From contig NW_022985184.1 in assembly GCF_010093535.1 (NCBI RefSeq), positions 1-64,000 on the forward strand: a DNA stretch of 64,000 nt. The letters are read 5' to 3'. Positions within the stretch are counted from its first letter, which is position 1, and each line of letters begins with the position of its first letter. The notes beneath the pieces were generated by a model. The model did no database searches. It saw only the letters and a list, made by a program, of their open reading frames with translations, and had not been told where the DNA came from. This document shows positions 1-10,426 of this stretch, in pieces. A program made the translations under genes and the position numbers. Source of the stretch: Lindgomyces ingoldianus (taxonomy: Eukaryota; Ascomycota; Dothideomycetes; Pleosporales; Lindgomycetaceae).

Positions 1-343
1 TGGCTAGGGTTTTGACACAACGTAATGTCACGATTATGCACGAGTAAGGTTATAGAGCTTCGCGGAGGTCTAGTTCAATTACTACGTGAGGTATCATGGT
101 AGGTACAAGACGTTGTGTGAGGAACAGGAAAGTTCAGGAGGAAATTAGCAATTAAATACTCAGCTCAGAAGTCCAAGCGCTTCGGGTATGAATCGAGCCT
201 GTTCCGGGTTCAGTTAGTGTTGAGGCGGTTCGTGCTTAAGTTCATGTCCGTGTCGTGTCGTGTTCGTGTCGGACGTGCACCGATAATACTCCGGTACGCG
301 TCCGATACGGTTATGTCTGGGATCCGGGGAGGATACCGTGACA
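1..343 (-). mobile_element. Ty3/gypsy chromovirus, 5' LTR plus first 25 nt of interior (element runs off the left edge)
   Basis: Positions 26-343, read on the minus strand, are a 318-bp LTR that begins TGTCACGG and ends CGTGACA. It aligns along its full length with the two LTRs of the nested gypsy element at 46441-52104, differing only by C/T and G/A changes. Positions 1-25 match the interior just after that element's 5' LTR under the same changes. This is therefore the 5' end of an element that continues left of the window, not a solo LTR. It keeps many CpG sites and looks unmutated, so it is probably young. The flanking 344-348 is TTATC; the matching target duplication would lie outside the window. 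No canonical TGG-type primer-binding site is visible in the 25 nt available. Confidence 0.93.
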
Positions 344-975
344 TTATCCTGCCTAGGGGTAGTGGCTTATTTTTTTAGTATAAAACTACAACACTAACAT
401 CCTCTACACAGATGCTAAATACTAGCACAGAGACCTCCTTATTAGCTTTAACAATCTATACAGAGACCACACTAGGGAGAATTAAGCGCTAGAGATTGTT
501 AAGGTGCTTAAGGACTATAAAATTGCGTTTAAATTTTATTGCTATATTGCTAACAACATGTTAAGCAGAGACTATTGCAACTTTAGCTAAGAAGCTTTAT
601 TTACCTCTTACCACTAAACACTATATCTGCTGCGCTAGCTATATAATTTAAATTGTTGTTAAGGCAGTTATATACAGCTAGGGAGTCTCTACCTTTAAAA
701 AAGCTCTAGCCTAAGCTGCTCTAGATAATTAATTTAAGCTATACTAACAGCAGGGCGTTTTATCTAGGCTAAAAAGCTTCTTCTAGAACAATTTTAACCT
801 AGACTAACAAAACTTCTTGTGAAAAGTACAAAAGTATAAGGATTTTAAGAAGTTACTGTTATGTTACGTACTTACTAATTAATTCGCTGCTTACGTACAA
901 AAGTACTACCAAATCAAGAAGTTACTGGCAGAAAAAAGCTCAAACGTAACGTACTACGTACTGTTGGCCACGCTG
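344..975 (+). mobile_element. Degenerate hAT-family remnant, right end with TIR
   Basis: Positions about 750-975 are near-identical to 10867-11085, the right part of the hAT MITE described below, and end with the same terminal inverted repeat (CTGTTGGCCACGCTG at 961-975). Positions 344-750 are AT-rich with stop codons in all frames and do not match the MITE, so this may be the decayed 3' part of a longer relative. The left end is missing: the gypsy LTR abuts at 343, which suggests that the gypsy element inserted into this copy. The 8 nt after the TIR (CATCTATC) cannot be paired with a left duplication inside the window. Confidence 0.75.
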
Positions 976-2797
976 CATCTATCTAGAACTAGCTCCTCCT
1001 AACTCGACCCCTCACGATTTAAACTTAGATCCCACCTTACCCTCTACCCGCCGTTCCTCGTATATCTATTCATTTCCGGCTCTCCTCCCTTCCTTCTCCA
1101 TCCCCTCACAACCCACAACTTTCTCAACTGCCGCCTCTACTTTTCGGTCCCTTTGGCTTGCGCAATCACGCTCTTTTCCGGCTTCTTGCATTGTGGAAAC
1201 TGCATCTTGTTTGTCTTGGGTGCCGGAAGATTTCCATGATTCGGATGAGGTTAGCCGCCCTATTGTTTCCTTTAAGGGAAGGAGAGCGGTTAGTTGGGTG
1301 GGAATGGTTTTGCAAGGAGGATTTAAGAATATGTATGGTGTTGAGAGCGTGTATGGAGTTGAGGGATATTCAGGGAGTTGTATTTGTAGATATAGGAAGA
1401 GGTCTATAGTAGCGAGAGAGATATGGACACAGGGTAATGGGAGTTTTAGTAGGTGGTTGGGTTGGGGCTGGAAGGGTTGGGATACACGCGGGCCTCAACA
1501 GCACCTTTGACGTATTGCGCGTGGCCTGCGATGAGACTTATTTAGGTTTGGGTTTGGAGCTAATCTTGATTCGGGGACATGTTGGATGTAGTGGTCGATG
1601 AAGCCTTAGATTTATTAGGTTGGGGTATGGGTTGGTCGGTTTGGTGTAGACGACGTTTGGTTGATCTGATCTGATGAGGATTCGAGAGTTGAATTTGCTT
1701 GAATAGGAGATGACGGTTAAAGCTGACCGATGTTAAGGTTTCTTATGTAGTGAGTTTGGTGCGATTTGATAAAGACTGGTGACGTTATGAATGTTCATCG
1801 GTCAGGCCAAGTCACATGCTCACTGACCCTTAGCTGACCTTAATGGAAGGCTGAAATAACAAGGATCTTAAAGACATAAGTTGTAAGTAATAACAGTAAG
1901 AAAAGAGTAGAAAGCAGAGTAGGTATCGTATCAGTCTCATGCAAGACTATCTGTTACCAAAATGATTAAAAATGAATACTATTGCATATAGAATAACTCC
2001 CTTTTCAATATAGGCGGTCATTGTTGCCAAAGGCTCAAAAACCTAGAAAATCTGCTCCTGATATCCAATGTTAGAGGCACTAAGTGATTAGTGCAATGCA
2101 TGGAGGTATCATCACGTTCGACAGTACACGCACTAGGCGAACTTGTCATGCGGGACTACACCGTCCCACCTCTTTCCTAAATACGGCAAGGATAGAATAT
2201 AAGGAAGCTTCCACCACGAGAAGTAGAAGCATAATATCCGCCACCTCTGGAATATCGTATTAAAAGATAGGGGTGAGTGCAGCGTATCACTGAATTCTGT
2301 AAGCAACATGCCAACCTCTATGGCAGTACGGCGACAATATAGCAGCAAACCAAACCGGAGGTCATAGCGCGTGACAGATACACCCACTGATCCATCTTGG
2401 ACTGTATGACATAAAGTTCTGTGTGTCTATCACCCGCCCAATATTCTAAGTTTTAACTTCCTGTCCAGCATTTCGGGGGCGATGGAATACAGTCGAAAAA
2501 ATGAACGAGATACGGATTACGGGTCTGCAAGGAAAGTTCAAGGTTGAAAACTGGCATTTGAACATAAAATGCTGCCCGATAGCCACAAGATAGCACAAAA
2601 AGGGCTTTGGATTAGTTTCAGTTTCAGCAATTTACCAACGGACGACTGGATGAAAACATGCTTCAATGATGGTAATTTCCAGGTAGAGCATGTAGTATTT
2701 AGAGGAATAGAAAAATCTTCCCGTCTATTCTGGTTCACTGATCTCCCGGTAATCCTGAAGCAACCTCCAACCAACAAGTCCCCAACGCAAGATCCAA
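976..2797. other. Intergenic, no supported gene
   Basis: Pyrimidine-rich sequence at about 1060-1140 resembles a fungal promoter. Overlapping short frames at 1158-1510 and a minus-strand frame at 2133-2387 show no recognisable domain, signal peptide or plausible introns. I see no RNA gene or repeat in this stretch. Confidence 0.5.
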
Positions 2798-3289
2798 TCA
2801 TGGCATGAACACTCCGTCTGTAAAATCTATAACCTGTGCCTTCTCCAGAAATTGGCCAGCGAGCTCCTTGAACTCTGCATGGGTGGGATCTTTGTAGACG
2901 TAGTAATCTCTGTCCTCAGCGGTTTTGAACTCGACGATGAATGCGTGGGTTATGCCATTCTACGCCACGGAAACAGCGGCAGTCAGCACACTCAAGATGC
3001 ATGTCTTTAATAAAATCATTCAAATAAAAGAACTATTGCACCTGAATTCCCTCGGATGAGTTATCCGTCCCGCCAGATGCGGACATGATGTACGGTTTTT
3101 GAGTTGTAGGATGGATACAACTCTCCTTCAAAGCAAGCATACGCTGAGAAACCTTTATATTGTTATCTTGTCAGATATATATATATATATATATATATAT
3201 GAGGTGCCTTCAGTGTTACGTACTTCACTGATCTCCCCAGGACTTGCAGATTCTTTAAATTGGAACAAAACGATATGAGTGATGCCCAT
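2798..3289 (-). CDS. Dabb (stress-responsive A/B barrel) domain protein
   Basis: Three exons joined by hand: 3224-3289, 3042-3152 and 2798-2959 (339 nt, 112 aa, in frame). Introns are GTACGT...AAG (71 nt, containing an AT dinucleotide run) and GTGCAA...TAG (82 nt). The protein starts MGITHIVLFQFKESASPGEI and later has ITHAFIVEFKTAEDRDYYV, followed by a HAEF motif and a VIDF stretch. This is the beta-alpha-beta pattern of small dimeric alpha-beta barrel (Dabb) proteins. Length of about 100-115 aa is normal for the family. The family includes plant stress-induced proteins and fungal enzymes of polyketide and catechol chemistry; no substrate can be assigned here. The 5' donor is a consensus fungal site. 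The gene stands alone, with a MITE about 200 bp upstream of its start. Confidence 0.88.
3175..3200. repeat. (AT)n microsatellite inside intron 1 of the Dabb gene
   Basis: Thirteen AT units lie inside the first intron of the minus-strand Dabb gene, so length variation there would change intron length only. Confidence 0.95.
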
Positions 3290-3484
3290 TTTGGATTTCG
3301 TGGTATCCCGAAGCTCCAGGACTCGAGATCGAGAAAAAACAAATGAGAGTGAGAAGAATAACAGTGGGACCCTCGAGCAATGTCGGAGGATAAGAGGTTA
3401 CACTTCCATTCCGCTTTACCTGGTGTGCGAGGGTGACCCCTCGTTAAGAAAGCGGGGTAGCTAACTAGTTAAGCTAACTAACTA

Positions 3485-3875
3485 ACGTATTCTATCAGTA
3501 AGCTGCGCACCCCAAAACCCACCGAAAATCACGAAAATCGCACCTCAAGATCTCGACAACGGCTAGGCAGAAAGATATTATAATGTAAAATTAGCTTTTA
3601 CATATCCCTTCTAAGACATAAATTAGAGTCTTAGGTTCTTTCCCTAAGTTGTTGTTAAGATATCAAATTTCAAGACCAAAAAAATTAAGCTAAAATTAGG
3701 TCAAAATCAGATATCTTAAGAATTAATGCTTCCATTTCTTCTATATACATATATATAATATGCTCTAGAGAGGCAAAAAAGCTGTTGTTGAGATCTTGAG
3801 GTACGGTTTTGTCATTTTCGGTGGGTTTTGGGGTGCGCAGCGTCCTGATGTGTGTAGCTTACTGATAGAATACGT
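3485..3875. mobile_element. TA-flanked MITE (Tc1/mariner-like), non-autonomous
   Basis: The ends are inverted repeats starting ACGTATTCTATCAGTAAGCT. After a 15-20 nt insertion in the right arm, the inverted similarity continues through a block GCGCACCCCAAAACCCACCG and on to a CCTCAAGATCTC motif. The element is 391 bp and is flanked by TA on both sides (3483-3484 and 3876-3877), the target duplication of the Tc1/mariner superfamily. The interior is AT-rich and has no coding capacity. The superfamily is inferred from the TA duplication alone. Confidence 0.8.
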
Positions 3876-4423
3876 TACAGCTTCTTTAGCTGACTAATTC
3901 AAGTCTTGAAAATGAACTTCATTAGATATAACGAGACCAAGCGCAACAAGCGTCATTCTTTCGCGATTTCAAAATTTGGTTATGCCGAAATTCATTTGGA
4001 GCTTTACGGTTCAGTTGCATCGGAGAAATCACACTGATGGTTTTATTGGAGGCGATTGCATTGGTGGCTGATTTGATGTAATGAGAATGAACCTGAAAAT
4101 TGCTTCCTGAATAATGAGACCTCAGGTTGGAGATCAAGACTCGAACCCTCGATAAAACCGCAGAGATGTTATATAGATATCAGGTGTAAGCATCTTAATA
4201 GATCAAAGGTGTAAAAGGTGAGTTGAATCATTGCGCTATGCGACAGTGGCTAGGAAACAAAGAAATCGAATGAGTATGAGAGGGAACAAGGGGTATCGGT
4301 GGCTAGCCCAGTATAGCTCTAAGTAGATCTGAAAGCCATTCAAAGCGATAATTCCAAAGAGGTGAGACTAACAGAGAAAAGCTATGAAAACACAGCAATT
4401 ATAGGAAGGGTAACAAGACCAGT
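3876..4423. other. Intergenic, no supported gene
   Basis: A 71-codon minus-strand frame at 3922-4137 has no recognisable features. The rest is the 3' flank of the gene ending at 4424. Confidence 0.5.
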
Positions 4424-5824
4424 TTAACCCCTTGCTAACTGTATTGCTTGCAAAATAACTTGAATTAGACTCAGAAGCACGCTTATACCCCCTATTATTG
4501 AAATGAGCCAAAAGGTCCAATACTGCAACTTGTCCCGTCGGTCGTGCAGAAGCTCTCTCATAGAAGCGGGCCGAGAATTCTTGAGTTCCTTCGCAACAAG
4601 CTCGATCCTCTCGGACAAGACGGGGAAATGTTGGGCCGCAAAATACACAGGCTGGTCAGCTGGCAATGACAGCGATACTGAGGGTTGCTGTACCGATTTT
4701 TTCATACATAGAATCGGAAGTAGTTGGTCTAGGTTTTGACTTGGATCTGCTGGCCTGTATGTATGTGGAAAGAGCTTTCTCGAAGGTCCATGCTGTCCAA
4801 AGAGCAATCGAAACGACAGAAGCACTTCCCGCATAAATTGTGAGATATCTTCCTCACTTGCGCGTGGATCGAACGATCTCTTCTCCGTACTTGCGAATGA
4901 AAATATAGTACCTTTGGACTGAAGCATTGCGACGCAGAATGAAGGGTAGCTGAAAAGTGAAAGGGTCCTACTGGACTTATTATAGTCGAGATGCAGCGCC
5001 AGACAATCAACCCAACGAATTCTGACGTGGAGTAAGGCCATGAGAAGGTGTGCGTTTGTTTCAGAAGGATCCAGGGGTAACCAAGTTGCAGCCGATTTAC
5101 TATTCTCACTGGCTACTTGGGTTATGTTCGGAGGTGGGGAAGGCAACAAATTTCCGAAGCCCTTCAAGATGGCGAATAATGGCCGATCTGCTAGGTCAAC
5201 TGACACTTTGGTTTTGTCAAACACTAGTCCAGAGTTCGACTGACTGTCGTACTCGAGGACTGCCAGCTCCTCGAGCGAGCAAGTGTTGAACGTAGGTCTG
5301 TAAAGCATGGACTGCCAGCCCAAGATTGCGAACACGAGTAATCTTTGGGCCTTGAGACACTCGTGGGACTCCTCCATGCCCTGTGTTCTGCGAAGGTCTT
5401 CAATCAAGTCGTCGATGCTAATCCCTTCGTTATCTCGGGCGAACTGGGCCACCGCGGCAAACACTTTTTCAAATGCGTTGCCCTCGAGAAGTGTCTCCTT
5501 CCCTACCTGCAGCTGTAAAACAGCATGCGATATATTTGTGAGTTGTCCATGGAGCCAAGGCTGGTACCAGCCCAAGTCGATCGTGGTTGGTAAAAACACG
5601 GACACTGGCTGAGGCTCCTTGAAGAGCTCGTTCGCTTTGGTCGGTTGCGGAGCTACAGCAGTCAAGGCAGTCGTCGAGAAGACTGGTTGGGATTTATTAG
5701 TTATAATGGCTAAAAAAAGAGTCTGATTGGAGGTGGACCTGTAAGACTCACAGCTGCGCTTCTTGCGGACTCTGAAGCTACCAGGAGTAGTAGATAGCTT
5801 CCGTCGGGATCGGACTGCGGCCAT
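4424..5824 (-). CDS. Uncharacterised protein with one C-terminal membrane segment
   Basis: The ATG at 5822-5824 is the first in frame. The frame is open to 4424 even without splicing, but 5683-5751 has a good donor (GTGAGT), a branch site (AACTAAT) and an acceptor (CCAG). It is 69 nt long, so both forms stay in frame; splicing gives 443 aa. The N-terminus is very basic (several RRK and RKK clusters). The middle is an alpha-helical soluble region with an IDLGWYQPWLHG block. Near the C-terminus a charged HDRRDKLQYW leads into one hydrophobic helix of about 22 residues, ending QAIQLARG. I recognise the layout (soluble body plus single C-terminal anchor) from uncharacterised Pezizomycotina proteins but know no function. 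It is divergent from the NLR gene, about 1.5 kb away. Confidence 0.8.
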   Translation of the reverse strand: MAAVRSRRKLSTTPGSFRVRKKRSCESYRSTSNQTLFLAIITNKSQPVFSTTALTAVAPQPTKANELFKEPQPVSVFLPTTIDLGWYQPWLHGQLTNISHAVLQLQVGKETLLEGNAFEKVFAAVAQFARDNEGISIDDLIEDLRRTQGMEESHECLKAQRLLVFAILGWQSMLYRPTFNTCSLEELAVLEYDSQSNSGLVFDKTKVSVDLADRPLFAILKGFGNLLPSPPPNITQVASENSKSAATWLPLDPSETNAHLLMALLHVRIRWVDCLALHLDYNKSSRTLSLFSYPSFCVAMLQSKGTIFSFASTEKRSFDPRASEEDISQFMREVLLSFRLLFGQHGPSRKLFPHTYRPADPSQNLDQLLPILCMKKSVQQPSVSLSLPADQPVYFAAQHFPVLSERIELVAKELKNSRPASMRELLHDRRDKLQYWTFWLISIIGGISVLLSLIQVILQAIQLARG

Positions 5825-7195
5825 AGAACGCAAAACGTAGTTGCACGAAAGGACACAAGATCAGCGGTGTTTTCAGCACTTGACAGCTGTTTCTCTATGT
5901 GGATTGATGTGGTGAGTGAGAGAACGTCTGGTTTCGATCAGCTAGCTATGGAGCGATAGTACCTGCGGTAGAAGGTTGAGATTTCAGTTGGTGTTCCCAG
6001 TTGAAGATTGATGATGCAACACAAACAGCACCTAAGCGGTAGCCTGGTCCTGGTCTGCCGGCGCACTTACCCACTATCTCGCGGGGCTGAAGCACCACGA
6101 ATTTTCTTGGCTATTACCTTTAACGCAAGCTTTACCTACGTGTGATACATTTTGGGGCGAACGGGTGGTGGTTGTTTCCACTCGTACGACTGTGGCCGAA
6201 AAACCCAAGGGACTGTGCTTGTTCTCGACCAATTAGAAAGAGGACTACGCGCGGGCGTTTGCGTGAGCCCCGTGCCCGTGCAGTGACCAGCTTCACTCCA
6301 GCAACCCCATCCAATCCCCACGTCCCATCATCCATGCCTGGCTTCTGAGCACACACGAATTGTATACCTGTCTTGTCCATCGGCTTAGTTGTTAAGGCGT
6401 TTTGTCTGGCTAATGCTATGATTTTAAGGACACCGGACTTGTGGAAAGCAAACGATAATGTCCTCACCGCTCTTTTTTATGAATCAAGTACTCGCTTCAC
6501 ACACCACGGACAAGATTGAATGATTATCATATGACAGCGTTGCATAGAGTGGCACAGCTCACCGGTCTCCGGACAACCCCGTTTCACGTCCGCGCCGCAG
6601 AAAGAAAACAAAATACTCGACGTTGGCATTCTGACAAGGGAAGACGCTGGAAAATTCATTTAGTTCTCCCTACACTTTATCTGCTCCCTCAAGTCAAAAA
6701 CGTCGCCTTTAGTTATAGAGGCCAACGAACCGGTCCATCTGATATGGCGAACAACCATTGACAAGTACCACAGGCAACTTGAAGAAAGAGGCCTGGCAAG
6801 GACTCCAAACTAGAAAGGGGCAGCGGGAGATAGATAGCCGAATGCTCTCATAGATGAAATCTAGGAGTTGCCATTCCAGGAATTGCAAATCTCCAAGGTC
6901 TAGATAACTACTATTATATTAATATTATATTATTATACATTAAAGACCTTGTAGATTGCCTTGGCATGTTAGAAGCTCTAGATTTTTTATTTTTAATATT
7001 AAAAATAGTAACCTATACATCTTCTTTAGTATAGGCTCTCTAAGCTTTGTGCTGTTGTGGCATTTTATGTTGTTGTTGCGCAGGCGTTTTAGTAGGGATG
7101 CTGCGGCGCTCGCTTGGGTGCGGCGCTCGCATATGAAACACGTTACCGAAGTGAGAGCCTGTCCCTGTATTGCTTGGCATCAATGATTTTGCAGT
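5825..7195. other. Divergent intergenic region between the membrane protein and the NLR
   Basis: Several short overlapping frames (6132-6761 and 6956-7186) show no domain or codon pattern I trust. Positions 6905-7030 are strongly AT-rich, with a small inverted repeat (TTTTTAATATTAAAAA) that looks like a decayed transposon scrap. The 5' regulatory sequences of both flanking genes should lie here. Confidence 0.45.
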
Positions 7196-7270
7196 TGTTA
7201 TCGCCTGGTCACTGGGGCTGAACGGTCGTTTTGCATCTCTCTTGTGGGGCTCTCAAGACTCTTGCTCAAG
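7196..7270 (+). pseudogene. Possible upstream NLR exon with a frameshift
   Basis: Just upstream of the NLR start, one frame reads FASLLWG (about 7229-7249) and a second frame reads GALKTLAQ (about 7247-7270). The second runs into a GTGATA donor at 7271. Splicing to the acceptor at 7350-7351 would join LAQ to VTPMEQLG, so the annotated Met becomes internal. A LLWG...K...V stretch at this spot is typical of the N-terminal DUF7708-type domain of fungal NLRs. The two pieces are out of frame with each other, so either the gene has lost its N-terminal exon to an indel or there is a sequence error. This is inference from family resemblance. Confidence 0.35.
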
Positions 7271-7359
7271 GTGATATACCCTTTCGCCACCATTTACAGG
7301 GAGTTGCTTACTAAATAAAATAGTTTACACGTCCAGTCTTCCCGCAATTAGTCACCCCG

Positions 7360-9952
7360 ATGGAACAGCTAGGCAATGTTCTCCCTAAAGTTCAACAAGA
7401 GCTCCCATTGTCAGAGTCCCTTGAAGTAGCTCTATTGAACATGTACACCGAAATAACCATCTTCTACGCATACGCAATCACTTTCTTTCGTAGCAATCCA
7501 AATGCTACCACTAGTCGTACGGCATGGTCGATGTTCAGCACAAGGTTCAATGAGTCCATGTCCAACCTTCAGCTTTATTCAAGGAAAGTCGGCGAAATAG
7601 CCGACATGATGCGATTGCCCAACGAGATCCATACGGCCGAAACGGTGGAAGTAATAAACAGTCTACAAAAGTTAATGATATCAGACAGTGGAAAACCATG
7701 CCACATCATACCGTACGGATTGAGCCTGAAATTTTACGGCAGGTCGGCAGAAGAAGAGGAACTAAAGAACTTTTTAGATCCAAGAAGTGACGGCGACAAC
7801 CTGAAAGTGGCGGCAATATGCGGCATCGGCGGGATCGGCAAGACTCAGCTTGCTCTTAATTACGCTAACACTTCCAGAGAAACATTCCAGGCTATTGCAT
7901 GGATTCAAGCTGACACCCAGACTAAGCTTGTCCAAAGTCTGTCCACCTTTGCGTCGAAGCTCGGCTTGCTAAAGAAGGAAGGCGGAGAGGACGATTACCA
8001 ATCTGTCCAAAAGGTCAGGGACTGGCTGAATAACTCAGGGAAGGCATTTCTTCTAGTCTTTGATAATGTAGAAGATTCCCGGATCCTAAGCCAGATATGG
8101 CCGGCTAGTAACAAAGGATCCATTATCATCACCAGCCGCTCCCTAGCAGTCGCGGCCAGACGTGCCAAGAAGATTATGCAACTCAAGTCCTTCGATGACG
8201 ATATGGCTACGGGTATCCTGTACGACTTAACAGGCCTTCAGCCGGCTGATGAAGCGGATGCAAAAGCTGCAAAGGAAATATGTGAGCTTATTGGAGGCCT
8301 TCCGCTTGCCATGGCTCACATGAGTTCCCTCATCCAAGACCGTGGATATACCTATGAAGAATTCCTTGCTTTATATAAAAAGCACACTGAGAGAATATTC
8401 GTCAAGGATCAATCTCAAATCGACTACGAGCATACATTGAATACCGTATGGGACTTATCGTTTCAATCATTATCACAAAACGCTAGGGTTCTGCTGGAAT
8501 TCCTTTCGCTCTTCGACCCGGACATGATTCCTGAACGGCTGTTGATAGGAACTAGAGCCGAGAATTTAGAGTCTCGTCTAAAATTCCTAAGCGACGATTT
8601 CGAGTCAGTAGAGACCCTAGATCCTCTGCACATTCCTAACACAAAGCCTAGTTTCGGTGAAGTGGTGTCCGAGCTGATTACTAAGACATCCCTAATATGT
8701 CGGCTAACCACATCCAAGTCCATATCCATGCATCGCTTGGTTAAGTTTGCGATGCTTATTAGAGTGCCGGAAGATGAACAGACTTTGTACCTAGACAACG
8801 CAATTCAACTGCTCTACCACGCATTCCCTAACACATGGGATCAGCGAGGCCCTCAGCAAGGTCATGGTTGGCGTTCATGGGAGACTTGCAGCGCCATTGT
8901 ACCCCACCTGTCTTCCTTGATGAGTCTACAAAATCAGTATAATATGAAGGCTACAAATACTGAGGTTTTTGCTGAGCTGATCTTCCGTATTGGGACGTAA
9001 GCAGATTCTGCGACTCTTTAAATATGTCAAGCTGTGAACTGACTATTTTGATCCTAGCTATCTTTGGGAGAACGAACAACCGACCACAGCAAAGTCCTTC
9101 TTTGAGTACAGCCTGACACTGGACTTAGACCCTAATAGTCGGATATGTGCGCAGGCATACCGGATATTAGGACACATCAACCTTGATGTAGCCCAACCAC
9201 GAGCGGCTCTCTCTGCATACCAAAAAGCGTTAGTGGTTAGAGAGAAAATCGAGGAACCAGATTCGCCCGCTATAGCCGAAGTTTACGATTCGATTGCGTG
9301 CAGCTACTCTGAGATTGGAGATGTTACGCTAGCGCTGGAGTACCTCGCAAAGGCGGATGCTATCAACTTCGTTCAATTCAACGAGACGTCAGCCCGGACG
9401 CAGGCCATATACTCACTTGCTTACCTTCGAGGCAACCAACCCGAAAAGGCGCTCGAAGCCCTTAACCTCTGCTGGAAGCTGCAGAACAAGACCGAGGAGG
9501 AAATCTCAATCTCTCAATACCCCAAGCATGCTGGGGACATTGTGCTATTGGCCAGAATACAATACGCGCTTGGACGCAAGGAAGAAGGGCAACGGTTGGC
9601 TTCAAAATCTATCACTATTCGCCGAGGCATCTTCGGTGCCAAAGGCCCTCACGTCGCAGACTCGATTTTCATTGTCGCACAGATGCTTGTAGCCGAGAGT
9701 GAATTGCTCGTGAGTGCTAGGATGTTTAGGGAGATTATTGACATGAGCCGCGATATGGTGGAGATGAGAGGCCACTTGGCAAGAGCGCTATGGTTTTTAG
9801 CATCAGTAGAGGACCGCCTTGACAATCCTAGTGAGGTTGAACGATTGAGGAGGGAGGCCAAAGTCGAAAGAGGTAGAATCCAAGGCAGGGAAGCGCCGGA
9901 TGAAGACACAGACGAAGCATTCATGAGCTTGGTGGGATGGATGCTTTGGTAA
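7360..9952 (+). CDS. NB-ARC/TPR NLR-like STAND ATPase
   Basis: Two exons, 7360-8996 and 9058-9952, joined across a 61-nt intron (GTAAGC...CCTAG) give 843 aa. Residues 1-110 form a helical N-terminal domain resembling DUF7708. The NB-ARC core follows: P-loop GIGGIGKT at about 155-162, Walker B LLVFDNVED at about 232, a GSIIITSRS sensor strand, GLPLA at about 313 and an MHD-like SMHRLVKFA at about 457. The C-terminal third (from about 547) is helical, with TPR-like repeats (AYRILGHINLD, VYDSIACSYSEIGD, LALEYLAKA). Fungal NLRs of this layout act in self/non-self recognition and can trigger cell death; the ligand sensor is usually the TPR or other repeat part. All key nucleotide-binding residues are present, so the ATPase core looks intact. 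The true N-terminus is uncertain (see 7196-7270). Divergent partner: the membrane protein at 4424-5824. Confidence 0.9.
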
Positions 9953-10426
9953 TTTTGGGCTAGTAATGGCACCGGGACGCATCAGACGATAAGCCTCGAG
10001 CATCAGTAACAAATTTAGGTTGAATTTCGGCTAGCGATGGCTCGTACATCATGCTTGACGAGGCAAGTAGGCAATCGACTAGAATAAGTGCGTCAGCGAG
10101 ATAGCTGTAGGCAAAGCGTTGCAAAACACTTTGCGGGAGAGATGCTGTTTGGGTAACATTACGTGTCGGGGAAGGATGTTCTATTTATTGCGGAGCCTAG
10201 TTGAGCTCATTAAGGCTGTTTCGAGGTCCTGTTGCAAATCGGAGTATCAGAGGAAGGAGATAGCAGTCTACTCAGGACTCACTTCACGGACCATTTATCA
10301 CAAAACTACTTCCAGATAGCACTATTACCTAGCTTTACTATTACCCTTCTACCCGCTACCATGAATTACTCTAGAGCTCGCTATTTACGCACTATTATCT
10401 ACTGTGCACTCTTCCATAGCTCGTTC
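9953..10426. other. 3' flank of the NLR gene, no supported gene
   Basis: Only short frames of fewer than 80 codons without features. The last 8 nt (10419-10426, GCTCGTTC) are the left target duplication of the following MITE. Confidence 0.5.

Noticed and set aside
1158..1510. Two overlapping plus-strand frames
   Set aside because: Purine-rich sequence with no start context, domain or introns.
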